From the NCBI GenBank assembly GCA_026182355.1, contig JAPFBL010000377.1, positions 1 through 64,000 of the forward strand: 64,000 nt of DNA, read 5' to 3'. The notes below the pieces were generated by a model. The model was given only the letters and a program-made list of their open reading frames with translations, did not search any database and was not told where the DNA came from. The translations under genes were made by a program, and so were the position numbers. This DNA is from Hermatobates lingyangjiaoensis (taxonomy: Eukaryota > Arthropoda > Insecta > Hemiptera > Hermatobatidae). Position 1 is the stretch's first letter; the number at the start of each line of letters is the position of its first letter. Shown here piece after piece: positions 23,281-36,230 of the stretch.

Positions 23281-23430
23281 AACTCACCACAAATGAATGA
23301 AGATAGTCGCTCAGAGGCCTTTCGTTGACCACGTGAAAACGAAAGGCCTCAGAGCGACTATCTTCATTCATTTGTGGTGAGTTACCTGAATATTTATATC
23401 ACGTGTTATTGTGAAAATTTTGTATATCTT
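23281..23430. mobile_element. Inverted PLE terminal repeats (AGGCCT family), ribozyme core lost
   Basis: Arms 23281-23326 and 23338-23383 are inverted copies around GACCACGTGAA. GAAAGGCCT survives on both arms, matching the 4910-4945 family, but no CTGANGA box remains. The tail has TATCACGTGTTATTGTGAAA followed by TA-rich DNA. Confidence 0.65.
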
Positions 23431-23564
23431 CTTTATAAATAAAATAATGATTTCGTCTGTACATTGCTTAGAACTGACTCATTTCAAGTTTTCTTTACGT
23501 TTCATACATTGGAGAAACCGAATCCACCCTTAGAAAAATTTCTGTCGTGTTTGTTCCGCAAAAC

Positions 23565-23854
23565 TTTGTCACAGGTAAACTCAGCTACCATAAGACATAT
23601 AAAGCTGAAACTTTACAGTAGATTTGTGTAGTCTAACTTAAAATATAGGCTATGAATTGATTGGAAATTCAACGTAGAAGTGAAGTTATGGACGTTTAAC
23701 GCAAAAATGTTTGTCACAAGTAAACTCAGCCACCATAAGACATAGCGAGCTGAAACATTGACACTGGATTTGTGTGTGCCTAACTTAAAATATGGGCTCT
23801 AAATAGATTATTAATTCAGTACAGAAGCGAAGTTATGGGGCTTTTAGCTGTATT
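23565..23854. repeat. Tandem duplication of a 145-bp unit
   Basis: Two diverged copies start TTTGTCACA at 23565 and 23710, sharing TAAACTCAGC, ACCATAAGACATA, GATTTGTGT and GAAGTTATGG. No coding or RNA signal recognised. It lies just upstream of the Helitron relic and might belong to it. Confidence 0.8.
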
Positions 23855-24019
23855 TTCCTAACTTCACAGACAAGTTTGTTTTGAAAATACACAGGTGTGG
23901 CAAGTAGGTATTGTTAGTTGATTTTAATTTCAATTGAGCACATGAATATATTGCGTATTTGACATCATTGAAATGGTGTTTCACAGAGTTAAGGATGTAC
24001 TATCTATTGAGAATAAATG

Positions 24020-24540
24020 TTTTGTAAACGAGCAATTCTCAGCCCTTAATATGAACAGGCATGAGAAATCAACAAACAAGTTCTTACGCTATATGAAGCC
24101 GAGGAAAGAACTTACAAGTCAGTAAAGAGATTGGATTAGTGATGAAGAAGCAGTTCATTATCTAATTGAATTTCTTGACTCTGAATTTATTTCTCCTGGA
24201 CTGCCTGCTCATGAGTAAAAACTTAAAGTAGAGCACCAATGATGCTGCAATTTATAGCAGTAACAAATTTCATGTTACGAAACATGAGTGACCCAAAAAC
24301 TGTGCAACGGGACACGACTCTGAGTTCGTGCTCTACACAGATATGCCATAGAGGCGGACATAATGACTGGATGTGGTATTGGGGAGTCTTCCGAACCACT
24401 GTCTGTTTCCATTCAAATGATTGCAAGGTCTCCTCAGAGTCTATTTCGCAATGACGTTAACTAAGTCGCAAAGGGAGACTTTATCTAACGCAGGAATTCA
24501 AGTTAGCGAAACCAAGTTTTTCTCACATGGTGAACTGTAG
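24020..24540 (+). pseudogene. Helitron helicase relic, colinear copy
   Basis: Same sequence family as 8655-9180 but in one direction: ISDEEAVHYLIEFLDSEF, SPGLPAHE, KLKV, then KLCNGTRL, VRALHRYAIEADIMTGCGIG, and a decayed KSQG region ending at FLTW near 24530. Several stops and frameshifts. It shows what the unrearranged order was. Confidence 0.85.
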
Positions 24541-24923
24541 TTTACTTGCTCAATAGTCAGAGGTTTCAACTGATTGTTCTTCCATGAACCTGAAGGACAG
24601 ACAGCTAATGTAGTGTATACAGAGGCATTTGTTTAACACTGTACTAATAATGGTGTTTTCTACTATTCTATAATTTCTAATTATAGTATTAGTATAATAC
24701 TATAATTGATTTGTTGGAATACCAAGTATAATAGAATTTTTGATTCCGTCAAAGACGGGTACATTTGCTAGTATATATATATATACAAATGTATAATACA
24801 AATGTATACACAAATGTATATTAGTTGAAAGACTAAGATCTTTCAACCGTAATATATATATACGAGTATATATATATTACATCAAAAACGGAAGAAAACA
24901 AGAAAGAAACATTACACTAAGAC

Positions 24924-24976
24924 TCACTTTTAATATTTCGACTTTTTTAACGGTACGTCCTCAGGAAAGAAAGTGG
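24924..24976 (-). ncRNA. Hammerhead-like motif, stem II decayed
   Basis: Minus strand: CCACTT, CTGAGGA (24964-24958), degenerate stem II ending GTC, GAAA (24939-24936), TATT, then AAAAGTGA. Outer arms CCACTT/AAGTGA still pair. Part of a pLTR spanning about 24890-25010. Confidence 0.5.
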
Positions 24977-25014
24977 TATGATGGAAAGACGTGGTGGTTA
25001 GAGGTGGCATGTCA

Positions 25015-28000
25015 GCTTCTCAGAATATATGCAGGTTGAAAAAAGGTAAACAGAAAGTTAGAGAAAAAAATTTAACCCAATATAAATTAAAAAAAAACAA
25101 AATTAACTAAATTAAAATAAATTTAAATGACAATGAAGTTAATCAACAAAATAGTAGGAATAAATATATAAAAAAAAATTGAATAGTTCAGAATTCAACT
25201 TAATGGTTTAGAATGATTCCTAGATGCAAACGAGGTCCAAAGAAGTTCAGAAGCTTTTAAAGTTACTAATGTTTAAGTATTTAAGTATTAACCGTTAAGT
25301 AAGGTCATTGAGTATTTTTCTTTTTAAGTATTTTACCTCTAAAGAAATTGATCAAAAATTGGATATGGGAACTGGCGTGATAACACAGTTAGGATACAAT
25401 CCTGACTACTGATGACCTATATACATATTGTATATTTTGGTAGCATACATTCTTCAATCCTACATTATTAAATATATAACCATACATAGCTGCATTGAGT
25501 ATATTCATATTTTTATCGTTAATATTAGAAATGAAAATAGTTTCTAAGATTAATTTGTTAATCTTAATTTTAAAAATCACTTTGTTATAAAAAAATAATT
25601 GGTTTTTGCATTTAAGTTTTAACAATGAAAATCGTTCATCAAGGCCTCCTTAGAACTTTGTACTCGGTGGTAAGTATTTCACAGCCGGGTCCAAACTCTG
25701 TGTAAAACCTAATCTCATTCATACTCTTCTAAAATTCTCAAAACGATTAAAAATAATATAACTATTCCAATGGGTGTCCTCCTAATAACTAGCAATCCAA
25801 TTGCTAAGTTAAAAACTCAAAGTTATATTACTTCTAAATACAGAGAATATGTAATTAAAGTAACAAACAAATGATTTTGTTAATTAATGTAGTATGCCGT
25901 TTTTTCAAATTGTCTATTTTTGTATGTGCTTAAAAGTCCCTGCATTCCTATCCCAGGGTTTTCTATAGAAATAAATACCCAACTAAGGACACCTTTCAAT
26001 TAAAGATAGTGGAGCAGTGCAGACAATGTCCTCGTGCTGAAAGTAAATAATAAAAACCTTATCAGGAGATCGTTGAGACTGCATTTCACACCACTTTGCA
26101 ACGTTGGTCGTTTCATTCTCTCATGCTAATTGAGAAGTGCTTCTTTAAATAAATTAAAAGTCTTAAGTTTTCTCACACAGTTTTATCTTTATCTTTTCTT
26201 CTCTAACACCATCATTTTCACACCAGAATATTTTTCCTTAATTTTCCTATTTATTATCTTATAACAACTCTTTTACTTGGATAATATTTCAATTCCTTTA
26301 CTTATGAGAAGTAAAGGTAATGCAGCAATCCTTAGTTTTTCAAGACACGTTTTAATAGAATTAAAATAACGTGCTAACCACTTTTCTTTAATGTAAGTAG
26401 ACTACGAAATGTATTTTGGACTGTATACTTATTTGCAATAAAATATTTATTTAAATATATCTTTAATAACTATTTTAAAAATTGATGAGATAATAGGGAA
26501 AAATTGAATATTTTATTTAAATAATATAACACTCGACATTTTTAAATGAATTTTCAGAACTTGGATTCCCTAAGTTAGTATAGGTGTAACTAAGCTTTAG
26601 TTGAAAGTATAATAAGTTATGAACATAATTGTGAAAGTTGGTTGGGTAGGGTTGGCATTCTGAAGTAATGACGTGTCCCTTGACTACGGTGAGCGAATCG
26701 TCTGTACAGGGCAATCAGTGCGATTTACTCTCTAGAGAAATAATCAATTGTGTTTGGAGTGAACGAACAGCAAAGACGACCATCCCAAACAAGAGCAGGC
26801 TGTCTCAACAGCATAACATTTCAATCCATCCAAAGCATTTTGCTCTTAATTCAAGTCAATTAACAACAGAAAAGGAGTTTGTGTCATGAGTTTTATAATT
26901 TTCAATGTCTCAAATAATAAAGGAATAGTTATGATAATGCAGAAAGGGTCTTTCTAATCGATGTATATTTGAGATGAGAATGCTTATATCAGAATAAGAA
27001 AAATACTTCATGTTAAGAAATGTTAATAAAATCAATATTACATTTATTTTCATATTTGAATTAGTCACAGTTTCCATAATTTCAAGACGATGTTCTAGAT
27101 TCAAGAGTTTGGGGTTACGTATAAGAACTTTTTTGGTGATAAGTCAGACATTTGATGCATCATAAGGTGATACGTAAAGTAATAAGGTCATTACGGTCAG
27201 ACGTAAAGGAAAACTAAATAATTCGTAAACAAAAAGCATAAAACAAGAAATGTGGAATAGTTTCTTCCTTTATAGAATTTGTTTTATATAAATATGATAA
27301 GGTTATATTTTATATATATCGTTAATAGTTTGAGTTTGAGTTTTCTCAAGGAAATTTTTCTAAACCCTTCAAATATATACATACTTACGTTTTATAATTC
27401 TAATTATTTTATGCAAAAAATACTAGCAATATCTGAACATTCTCATAAGGTTCTATATTTTTTTATTTTAAAATGTGGTTTCATAAATTTTAGTAGCTTA
27501 GTGTGTGTTTTGTGTGTGTAAGTGTTAAGCACACACAAATACTCAAGTGCTGTTACCCACTGATCTAAAGAAAAAGACGTTACAGTCTTTGTTTCAGTTA
27601 AGAAGAATCAATTGTACATATAGAAACAAAATTAATTTATCTAAAAATCTGATATATCAAATTTAAATCTACTATGTATTCCTTCTTAGTTAGTCTCATT
27701 GTCTGAATATAATTTACCACAATTTACATCCAATTACATTATTACATAATTGTGTAATCGCAAAAACCCTATTACAAAACTTTGATCAAATTTTAAAAAA
27801 AATTCTGGATTTAGGTGTAATATTTATTTAAAAAAAAATCAATGTAACATTTTAGTAAGTTAGAAGCTATGAGTTTGTATTTCAAGTTAACCAGTTAGTG
27901 ACAACAGTTATAATTATTATATAATCGGAAGTATGAAAGAATATTTTTTAAATAATTACTCCACCATAATTCTATCACTCAGTATTTAAGATAATCTAAT

Positions 28001-29620
28001 AGGTTTAAGACTTCAATATATTTAAGGTGTTACATATGTTATTCCATTTTTAATATTTTTCGTTTTACTTTTCTGTTTCATATTTTGCTCTAAACAAAAA
28101 GCACTGATTTAAGGGTTTTGTTTTCCAAATACCATCAAGTATTGAGTTCTTATTCAAAATAAGAGATAGTTTTAAATAAGATAAGATCTCAAAATAGAAT
28201 TTGAAATATTTAAAAATTCTACATTCCAATTTTGATGAGGTTAGGCGTCAGTAATGACAAATGGGAAAAGTTAAATCTTTGCAAATTTGAAGTGATTCTG
28301 GGACTAATTATTTACCAAAAACTTATAAACTTCTATTATATAAAAAACTATATTATTGATTAGCTTAAACAAATAATGAACCATACAATAAACTTTGAAT
28401 AATATTCTTATGAAACACTTATTTTATCCTTTTTACAAATCAGGCTATATATCAGCAGAATTTTAAAATTCGTAATCAGATATATGCATGTTTTTTTGGC
28501 ATATATAAATGTTTAGCAGGTACTTTAAATTCATTGTTTATTTACTTTGAAAAAAGAAAAAAAATGTTTTATTTATAAGTAACGTCAAAATTAGATGTTA
28601 GTTTCATTGATATTACATGTTGAATCGAGTACTTTTGTCTTCTGACAAACATCATTTGATGTGAAGAATGAAAAACATCATTTACAAAAGATCGTAAATG
28701 CCAAAAACAGCGTATATATTAACGAAACAAAGTGTATTATATACATACGTATTCATACATAGTAATCATGAAGAGTTGTTATATATTTCTTTGTTTAATT
28801 TTAAATTATAAACGCTTAAAATGACTACCTAGTTCTTTTCTAAAATACACTGGTATAGCATTAAGCTCCCACACAAAATTATTACCGCTTTTCTTGTATC
28901 TTCTAATATAGTATTAAGCATTCAACCAAAATTATCAGTGCTTATACTAGTATCCAGTAGTATGGTATTATGTTTTCACTCAAGATTACAAGTACTTTCT
29001 GGTTAATACAAATACTGTGTTAACACTGATAACGTATATATTTACTACCAGTTAAATCAATAATATGGTTTATAATTAAATAAATTAGTATGGTTGACAT
29101 TTTGATCATCGCACATACATATATCTATTTTCTTTATTGAATTAAAATAATTAAAAATAAAAATAATTAATATTAAAAATAATTAAAATTAAAATAATTA
29201 AGAGAAATTGAATTTTAATTTAACCTCATTTTGAGTTTTAAATCAAACATTACTTGACCTTGATTGTAATATTTTTTGTAAATATTCACTTCTCTTGTAA
29301 TTAATGTTTTTCTATAGATTTCAAAATATTATAACAAGCATATTCCTATATTCATTTGAATATTCCAAGTTTTTCTATAAACTTCTTTTTCTGTCTGGAA
29401 TAAATTTTGAAATCTGTATTTAACAAACTTTACTTACTTTATTCTTGTAAAATTATCAATAATAGTTTATTCTTGATGAAAAATTATACATAAAAGACTG
29501 TTACCATATCTTATCTTGAGTATATATTAGTTTAAATATAAACTACAGAGACACAATCAATAGATAACTTCACTCACTGCATTTCTGTGTGTTCAATTTA
29601 CTTCAAATTTCTAATGTTTA
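25015..29620. other. AT-rich stretch, nothing recognised
   Basis: 4.6 kb between the pLTR at 24.9 kb and the PLE relic at 29.6 kb. Short ORFs are Ile/Phe/Tyr-rich chance frames. A somewhat GC-richer patch lies at about 26640-26860. Confidence 0.5.
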
Positions 29621-29642
29621 AAATAGTATATATATATATATC

Positions 29643-30132
29643 ATGTTCATAAGAGCTATCAAACTTTGCAGTGAGGAATTTTTAGATAAAGAAATCAAAA
29701 ATATTTACAAAATTGCAGGTTGTTTAATGTATCCAAAAAGGTTAATCGACAATATCATTAAAAAAGGTGAAACAATCTATGATATTAAATAATGAAGAGC
29801 AGTCCAAAGGAAGGAATTAGTTATTCCATACAGTCCTTGTTTGAAAGATATGCCTTCATTTATGAAAAAGTTGGACGTTTCTGTTGTGTTCAGTAATGAT
29901 GGTAACCTGTTTAACAGACTTGTTAATAATAAGCCAAGAAGAAAGGACTGTTGTGTATACAGGATACCATGTACTGACTGCGAAACGTCTTACATTGGAC
30001 GGACGAGCAAAGGTCTTCTTACAAGGATAAAACAGCACAAATATTCCATCAGAAGAGAAGACGAAAAGAGTGCCTTATTCATGCACATAAGAAACAGTAA
30101 TCATGTGATTAACTGGAATGAAGCAAATGAAG
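29643..30132 (+). pseudogene. Penelope-like element RT C-terminus plus GIY-YIG domain, broken
   Basis: The frame opens beside a (TA)n tract with FIRAIKLCSEEFLDKEI and YPKRLIDNIIKKG, typical of the PLE region between RT and endonuclease. Two adjacent in-frame stops follow at 29789-29794. The same frame then continues through MKDMPSFMKKLDVSVVF and the GIY-YIG core (CCVYRIPCTDCETSYIGRTS). It matches the 4974-5471 copy closely until NWNEANE near 30132, where the similarity stops abruptly and unrelated sequence begins. It is truncated at both ends and carries stop codons, so it is dead. Confidence 0.87.
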
Positions 30133-31059
30133 CAGCCTTCACAGCCACACATCAAAAGTGCAGAAGACAAAAATTAATATGCAAATGTTGGCTAATAATA
30201 AGCCAACACTTCAAATTGTCTCAAGAATGGCTCAAATAGAACTTCGGCAGTCGTGTGATTAGGTTTAAAATTGTTTTGCCCGGGAACACATCACAAACTA
30301 TACATTGATCTATTAGATTTACTTTGAAGACCTACCCTGAAGAAAGAGTGTAGGAATGGAGATTGAGTAATGTGAATTCAAAAACTTATTGTTCTCCATG
30401 GTAGCGGTTCAGAACCATTAGTCAGTCAGTTTGTAAGAGCTTCATGGATATCATTGAGCCGGACACCAGGTAATAGACTTAGTTAATGGAGGTCCTGTAA
30501 ACACCAAAGGCTGTCGTGTATGGGTAACAATTGTAACACTAATAACCGTTTGACACAATCAACTTGATATCACTAGTCAGTAATTACATATAATTAAAAA
30601 AGCTGAAACCCTTGTTTTTGTTTATTTTATAAAATAAAATAATGAGATAGTATAATTGTGTAATATTTCAGTAAAAGCAGGATTTGTTTAATGTAATTGT
30701 GATTTATGTTACGAAATATATTTTTTTTTTTTTAGTTAGAAAATGTACAGAATCAATCTAAAATTCATTGTAAAGATTAAAATTATTTCATAATATTATT
30801 TGCCTTTATGTCGAATAGTGTATTCTGAATGTAAAATTTTTCTTGAGTCACGTGGAAGAGATTGCAGAGGCGGTGCGAGGGGAGGTTACAGATGGACAGA
30901 CCAGTAATGAAGCTGGCCAGTTCAATTTTTAAATTATTCATCCTGGTAGTTTGGTGGAGGCCTCTCTATATATATGTGGACGATGAAATTGTATATGGGG
31001 CCAAGATTACCCGAGAGGGTAGCATAGGTTATTCATTCAGGTTAATTTGGTTGTAGGCT

Positions 31060-31440
31060 AATAGTGAGGAAGGAGAGAGATTTGAAATGGGTTTGGGGGG
31101 GACCACGTCGCAGGGGGAGGCCTGGGGGAAATTACCTCTAATCTACGTTATGAGGACGAAGAGGAGTGTAAATATCAGGTAGGAGCGGGCTACCGGACTT
31201 GGGGCAGGAGTCGATCTCCTCCTCCTACCTGATTAGGCGAGGCCCAGGCGATTTAATTATCAAAATTGGGTCATTAGAGGGTCAGAATAGAGCGGAGGGG
31301 GATACCATCGAATATTCAATATTGGAACGGGAGGAAGGAAAAAAGAAGTAGGCATTGTTTGAAGCGGTAGCCACCGGCCGGAGCGTACTCTCAATCAGGC
31401 AGTGGAAAAAAACTCGGAAATGCCACAAACATAACGCCCT
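31060..31440. other. G-rich island
   Basis: G-runs (GGTTTGGGGGGGACC, CAGGGGGAGGCCTGGGGG) and a CTCCTCCTCCTACCTGATTA segment. No ORF of note. Could be a conserved noncoding element or a promoter-type island; undetermined. Confidence 0.3.
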
Positions 31441-31934
31441 TCTTCTGGATAGCACAAACACAAAGGGTAGTCGACTACCTGTTATAAGTTATTCGGAGAA
31501 CTCTTGTACGGAATATCCTCAGGAATTAATTATACACTATTACAACAATACTCTTAACTCTAAATATTTTATATCACAAATATTCAAATTTAAACAATTG
31601 AATTAGGTTTAAATAAAATCACTATTTGAATGAAACTAATGAAATTAATTGATTCAACTGTCAATACTAAAAACAAAGTATTATATCGAGATAATAACCA
31701 TATAAGGATGCATATAATTGAATCGTTATGTATAAAGGAGAGAAAGCCGAACCTTAACGAGCAAGCCAATTGTTTTTCCAGAATTTTAAAGTTACATACG
31801 TGAAAAAAGACATAATAACTATTAGTGAATTAAGTTTCATGTAGGGTATTTAGAAACAAACCTGTTAACAGAAATTTATGTTTAGGTTTTATAAGGTAGA
31901 ATGTAAATTGGAAAAGTGTATTTTATTAGTTATA

Positions 31935-31985
31935 AAAAGATTTCCTTGATAATGGTCAATGTAGACCAAAACGTCGGCCCTGTGT
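31935..31985 (+). ncRNA. Decayed hammerhead-like motif, ACGT stem III type
   Basis: GGTC, six-base loop, GACC (stem II), then AAAACGTC and GGC. The upstream core is CTTGATAA rather than CTGATGA and GAAA has become AAAA. It probably belongs to the terminal repeat that ends at 32195. Inferred from resemblance only. Confidence 0.35.
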
Positions 31986-32049
31986 AAATATGGAAAATAG
32001 AAACATAATCAAATCATTCGGTGAGTTCATTTATATGGGACCAGAAAGA

Positions 32050-32160
32050 TGGAGGAATAAATAAGAAAACTCGAGAAGGTATGTAAGAATCATACTTGAC
32101 TTAAAGTAGGCAAGTTATTTAATGGTATATGTTTGAAAGAAGGTCTGCTCACAAAGTATA

Positions 32161-32195
<35 letters not shown>
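32050..32195 (+). mobile_element. PLE ORF N-terminal / pLTR fragment ending in (TA)n
   Basis: The plus strand reads RKLEKVCKNHT, stop, LKVGKLFNGICLKEGLLTKY, TNIYI. This copy is not inverted, so it shows that LFN and CLKEGLL are adjacent in the original protein. It is followed directly by a TA microsatellite at about 32165-32192. Confidence 0.7.
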
Positions 32196-32199
32196 CTAA

Positions 32200-33470
32200 T
32201 ACTACGTGGCATTATTAAACTATTAATTCCATCAATGTAATGACTTTGTGAATTTATGTATAAAATGCTCTTTGGTTAACTTAATCAAAACTATACTATA
32301 AAACAAACCGAAGAGGATCATATATTTTTACATCGTTTTTCTGTCACCATATTCGAGCAGCACTTGTGAAAGTGAACTCAACCCACCTACGTCATACAAT
32401 CCCCCAGTTCTTCATTATTCCCTTAAAGAAAAATAAATACTTTCATACTGAGGAGCACACACATAACACATTTTAATACCATCATGGTCTGCAAACTTCC
32501 CCATGAATATATTTAAAACTATTTAAGAAATAACCTGAGGAAAATGAAATGATTGCAAACAAGAGAGGAAAAAATCTAAATAATCCGTTCCAAAATAAAA
32601 TTTATATATTTAACTTCAAAAAAATTAATGAATTTACAAAAACTATTATGTTCTTAAATTGACTACCAATTTAATGGCATTTCTTTTACTGATTGAATAG
32701 CAATTTTCTTTTGCTTTCTTTGCTTTTAGCATTAAATATCTAAAAATAACACGTCACTAAAAGTAAATGTAAAACTTACTCCCCAACACCACTTATACAG
32801 AGGCTACAAACACTACCTTTCATATAAATGCCTCAAATTGTCTGCTAAACAACTTAAAAATACCCTATAATTATTATAAGAATTGAACAATCCATCTCTT
32901 TTTTGATTATGAATCAAGAGATATACCCACTAAAAGTTAACGAAATTCACAATGATACAAAATATTTTTAAAAACTCAGCAAATGAACAAATCAATTTAT
33001 GAAGAAGAGCTTAGTTTTATGGAAACTAAAATAAAAGTAAACAATTATATTTCAACCCATCATACGTAAATTTTCACGTATTAGTAAATAGAGAATTCAA
33101 ATTTCACTAACTGAAATTACAGTCGTCAAGGGACTATTTCAACAAGCAGTGTAAACAAAGAGTTGAAGAAAATATTAATCCCTTATATTTCAAAAAAATA
33201 CAAGCCCACTCAAGCAAAATTCATAGATATCCTGCACTCAATACAAAACTATTTTCTGAATGTAGAGTCATATTTAATGAAGTGTAGTTCACTGAAAAAC
33301 TTTAACGGCAACTTTTTGTACTTGAAACATTAGAAAACTTTTGTACAACCGCAAATTTTTAATCAGCAATTTGAAATTTATTCTGTTGAGCAAAGCAGAC
33401 AGTGTAACGGTGGGCTCGTCAATAGATGTAATGATTGTCAATTTTGTCATAGCATTTTGTTAGTCACATG
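32200..33470. other. AT-rich stretch, nothing recognised
   Basis: No coding or repeat signal supported. Phe/Tyr-rich frames at 33473-33760 are chance. Confidence 0.5.
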
Positions 33471-33779
33471 GCATGACAGTTTGCATGTATGTTGCAGTTT
33501 TTTCTAGATGGCAAACAATTACTGTAAAATGTTTATTTATGTTGTGTTTTTGTTATTATTTTTTTTTAGTTTCATCATATTCAAATGTACGACAGGTTTA
33601 TTATTTTCAATTACGAGTACTTATATTCAAATTACTCAAAAAACACGAACTCAGAATCCACTTATATTTCATTCAAACCCACCCCTTGCAGTCTAAGGAC
33701 TGCCTTGTGTCCAGCCTGATTCAGTCGTCCCCCCGAAGAGAAGTGGCCATTAACCCATGAATATATATTAAGCTATTTA

Positions 33780-34140
33780 AGAAATAACCTCGTCTAAGTG
33801 AGTACCAGTTTTCAAGTCTGTCAAGCGATAGACCTCACTCAGTGGTAAAGGTCTAGAGTCTAGCTCCCTCTTGTTGCACTACAGGCAACCTGTTTTGGTA
33901 TTATATCTCGCGCCCAGCTTAAACAGCCATATCGCAGATCATAACAAAAAACAGACTGCTGCCTTTTAACGTGAAAGCTCTTTCACTGCATCTCGGGAGT
34001 ACCAAGCTCTAGCCGAGGATAGAGCAACAAGCCTCCGTGATACGTCCGAGGTGGACCACGCGAAGGCGAGCTTCCACGACCCTACATCACAAAATTAACA
34101 AAATGAAAAAAAAAACAAAAACTTAATACTGGTTTAAAAG
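33780..34140. other. GC-richer stretch of unknown class
   Basis: Contains AAGTCTGTCAAGCGATAGAC, TCTCGGGAGTACCAAGCTC and TCCGAGGTGGACCACGCGAA. It sits next to the dispersed repeat at 34.28 kb and may be part of one larger element. Confidence 0.3.
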
Positions 34141-34181
34141 AAAAAAAAACTTTAACTTAGTAAAAAACTTAAGTAAATAAA

Positions 34182-34204
34182 TCTTCTTCTTCTTCTTCTT
34201 CTTC
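34182..34204. repeat. (TTC)n microsatellite
   Basis: Seven to eight TTC repeats. Confidence 0.9.
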
Positions 34205-34279
34205 TCTACGGAGGTCTAGTGTGATCCACACCTGGGGTCTTTCTAGATCTTCTTATGACCTCGATAAACTTGAAAAAGT

Positions 34280-34690
34280 CGGCTATGTCTCGTCAGGGCA
34301 GTTCTATATGTAGCCGCTACAAACTCTCCCGTCCTCACTTCATATTCAAAGTGTACAGCGGCATATCCCGAAAAGATACTGCTTCTTAGACAGCGTTACA
34401 TAGAGAGTCTCCTCTTCCTAGGTGAGGGACTACAGCCACCACGAGTCCAACCATCGATGGAGAATACGGAACAACATAAATAAGTCACGCATGAGCTACC
34501 CCCGCCACCGTGATATCGACAATATTTTAAAAGCTCTCGGTTGAATTGCGGACCTATGTTCTACTGAGCCTGACTTGGTTACAGGTAAGATCAGTAGTCA
34601 CAAAGCCTTCCGCCTGTTAGCTAGCCTACTCAATCAGTGTAACCTCTGGCCCACCCTCGCCACACAAGGGAACCAGGGGATATACCTCCC
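34280..34690 (+). repeat. GC-richer dispersed repeat, copy 1
   Basis: Contains CTACAGCCACCACGAGTC, GCCACCGTGATATCGAC, ATTGCGGACCTATGTTCTAC and GGTAAGATCAGTAGTC, each of which has a near match in the same order at 53645-53840. Class unknown, possibly a SINE or LINE tail. Confidence 0.6.
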
Positions 34691-35689
34691 CACAAAAAAA
34701 GAACCCTCCCAGTGCAGGAACCGCTGAGCTCTTGAGAGAGCACTCAGAAAGACATAGAAAAACAGCTACAAAAGCTGACACTCAATGTTATCAAGAAAAG
34801 AAATTATACTGGCCATCAAAATATAGAAATAAGGTTTTGTCAGTGCGTTTCTCTATATTTTTAAAGCAATATGATTCTTTATTTTTGTAAACCGTTTCAT
34901 TTATGCATATATAAAGTATTACATTAATGTTCTACCATTAATATATTTCACATTCGTCAGTCAGAGGGTAACACTATTCTGATTCATAGTTATAAAGCAT
35001 ATAAAAAATGTTTATTAAAAAAATTCATCTAAAAAATAATACGGAAACTATAATGAATTAACCTGTGCTTTGAAGAAGTATTAAAAAGAAAAGAAATATT
35101 TATTGTATGACGTGAAGATAAAAACGCTATAATTAATTTATATTTTTTTCAGATATTACCATCATTGATTAAGAATTAAACGACTCTATGTTACCATCTA
35201 ATAAATTACAACCTTGAAACAATTCAGTTAACCTCATCAATCACAGGTGGACGGTTTAATAATTTAATTTAACTTTTGCAAAACAATATTAGAATAAAGA
35301 GTTACAAAAAAAATGTAGTATTCATTTTTTCACTCCTTTCTCATAGTCACAGTGTGTTTGTGTTTCTTTTTAATTGATTCTTTTTAAATGTTGATTTATC
35401 TCATGTTATGAGTTTTTTAATAAACTTACGTGAATTTTAATAAGATATACTACTACTCAATTATCAATAATCAAACAAATTAATAATAAATATCATACAC
35501 ATTGGCTCAGCAATGGACATAAAAGCTTCATTTAATTTCGTATTTTTATTTAACTGAACATAAACCTTGTCAAGATATGCTTTAAAAATCTTTTGAGCTT
35601 TTTCGAAACAGTCATCCTCGTTTTAATTGTACTTTGTATAATAATACTATTTTATAGTATCTAAATCTGCTAAATTTTTGCATATATAT

Positions 35690-35789
35690 ATATATATTGG
35701 TATACTTTGGGAGCAGACCTTCTTTTAAACATATATCATTAAATAACTTGTAAGAAACATACTAGACTTAAAGTTGGCAAGTTATTTAA

Positions 35790-35815
<26 letters not shown>
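35690..35815 (+). mobile_element. PLE ORF N-terminal fragments, inverted pair
   Basis: The minus strand (about 35752-35700) reads KLFNDICLKEGLLPKYT. Immediately next on the plus strand (to 35790) is the overlapping piece ending KLFND. (TA)n flanks both sides. Confidence 0.65.
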
Positions 35816-35826
<11 letters not shown>

Positions 35827-36030
35827 TATATACATATTTATATATAAATTTATATTTAAATAAATTATATATATAAATTTATATATAAATATATATATAA
35901 CAGGATATATTATTTTTTATAAACTGTTGTATATTTATATATATATAAATTTATATATAAATTATATATTTATATAATATATATATAAATATATATATGC
36001 CTTCCTGCGGGACCCTTTGCTCTTCGCTCT

Positions 36031-36072
36031 TCACACCTCCTGATGACGACGATGGTCGAAATATCGATGTGA
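36031..36072 (+). ncRNA. Hammerhead ribozyme-like motif (ATAT family)
   Basis: Plus strand, same sequence as the 12026-12067 copy: TCACA at 36031-36035, CTGATGA at 36040-36046, stem II GAC/GTC, GAAA at 36058-36061, TATC, and TGTGA at 36068-36072. Lies in a pLTR at about 35990-36125. Confidence 0.7.
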
Positions 36073-36189
36073 GTTATGTCTGTGTCTTTCTGTGTGTTTC
36101 CTTCGTTTTGAATTTATTTTATTTAAATATATACATATATATAGTTCACAAAGGTTCACAAAACAGATAAAAACACACACAAAAAGGAC

Positions 36190-36230
36190 TCACAACGATA
36201 TTTCGACATTCGTCGTCATCGGGCAGAAGT
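36190..36230 (-). ncRNA. Hammerhead-like motif, mutated core (ATAT family)
   Basis: Minus strand: CCGATGA in place of CTGATGA, then the GTCGAAATATCG block. One core substitution (U4 to C) should reduce or abolish cleavage. Faces the 36031 copy in inverted orientation. Confidence 0.55.
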
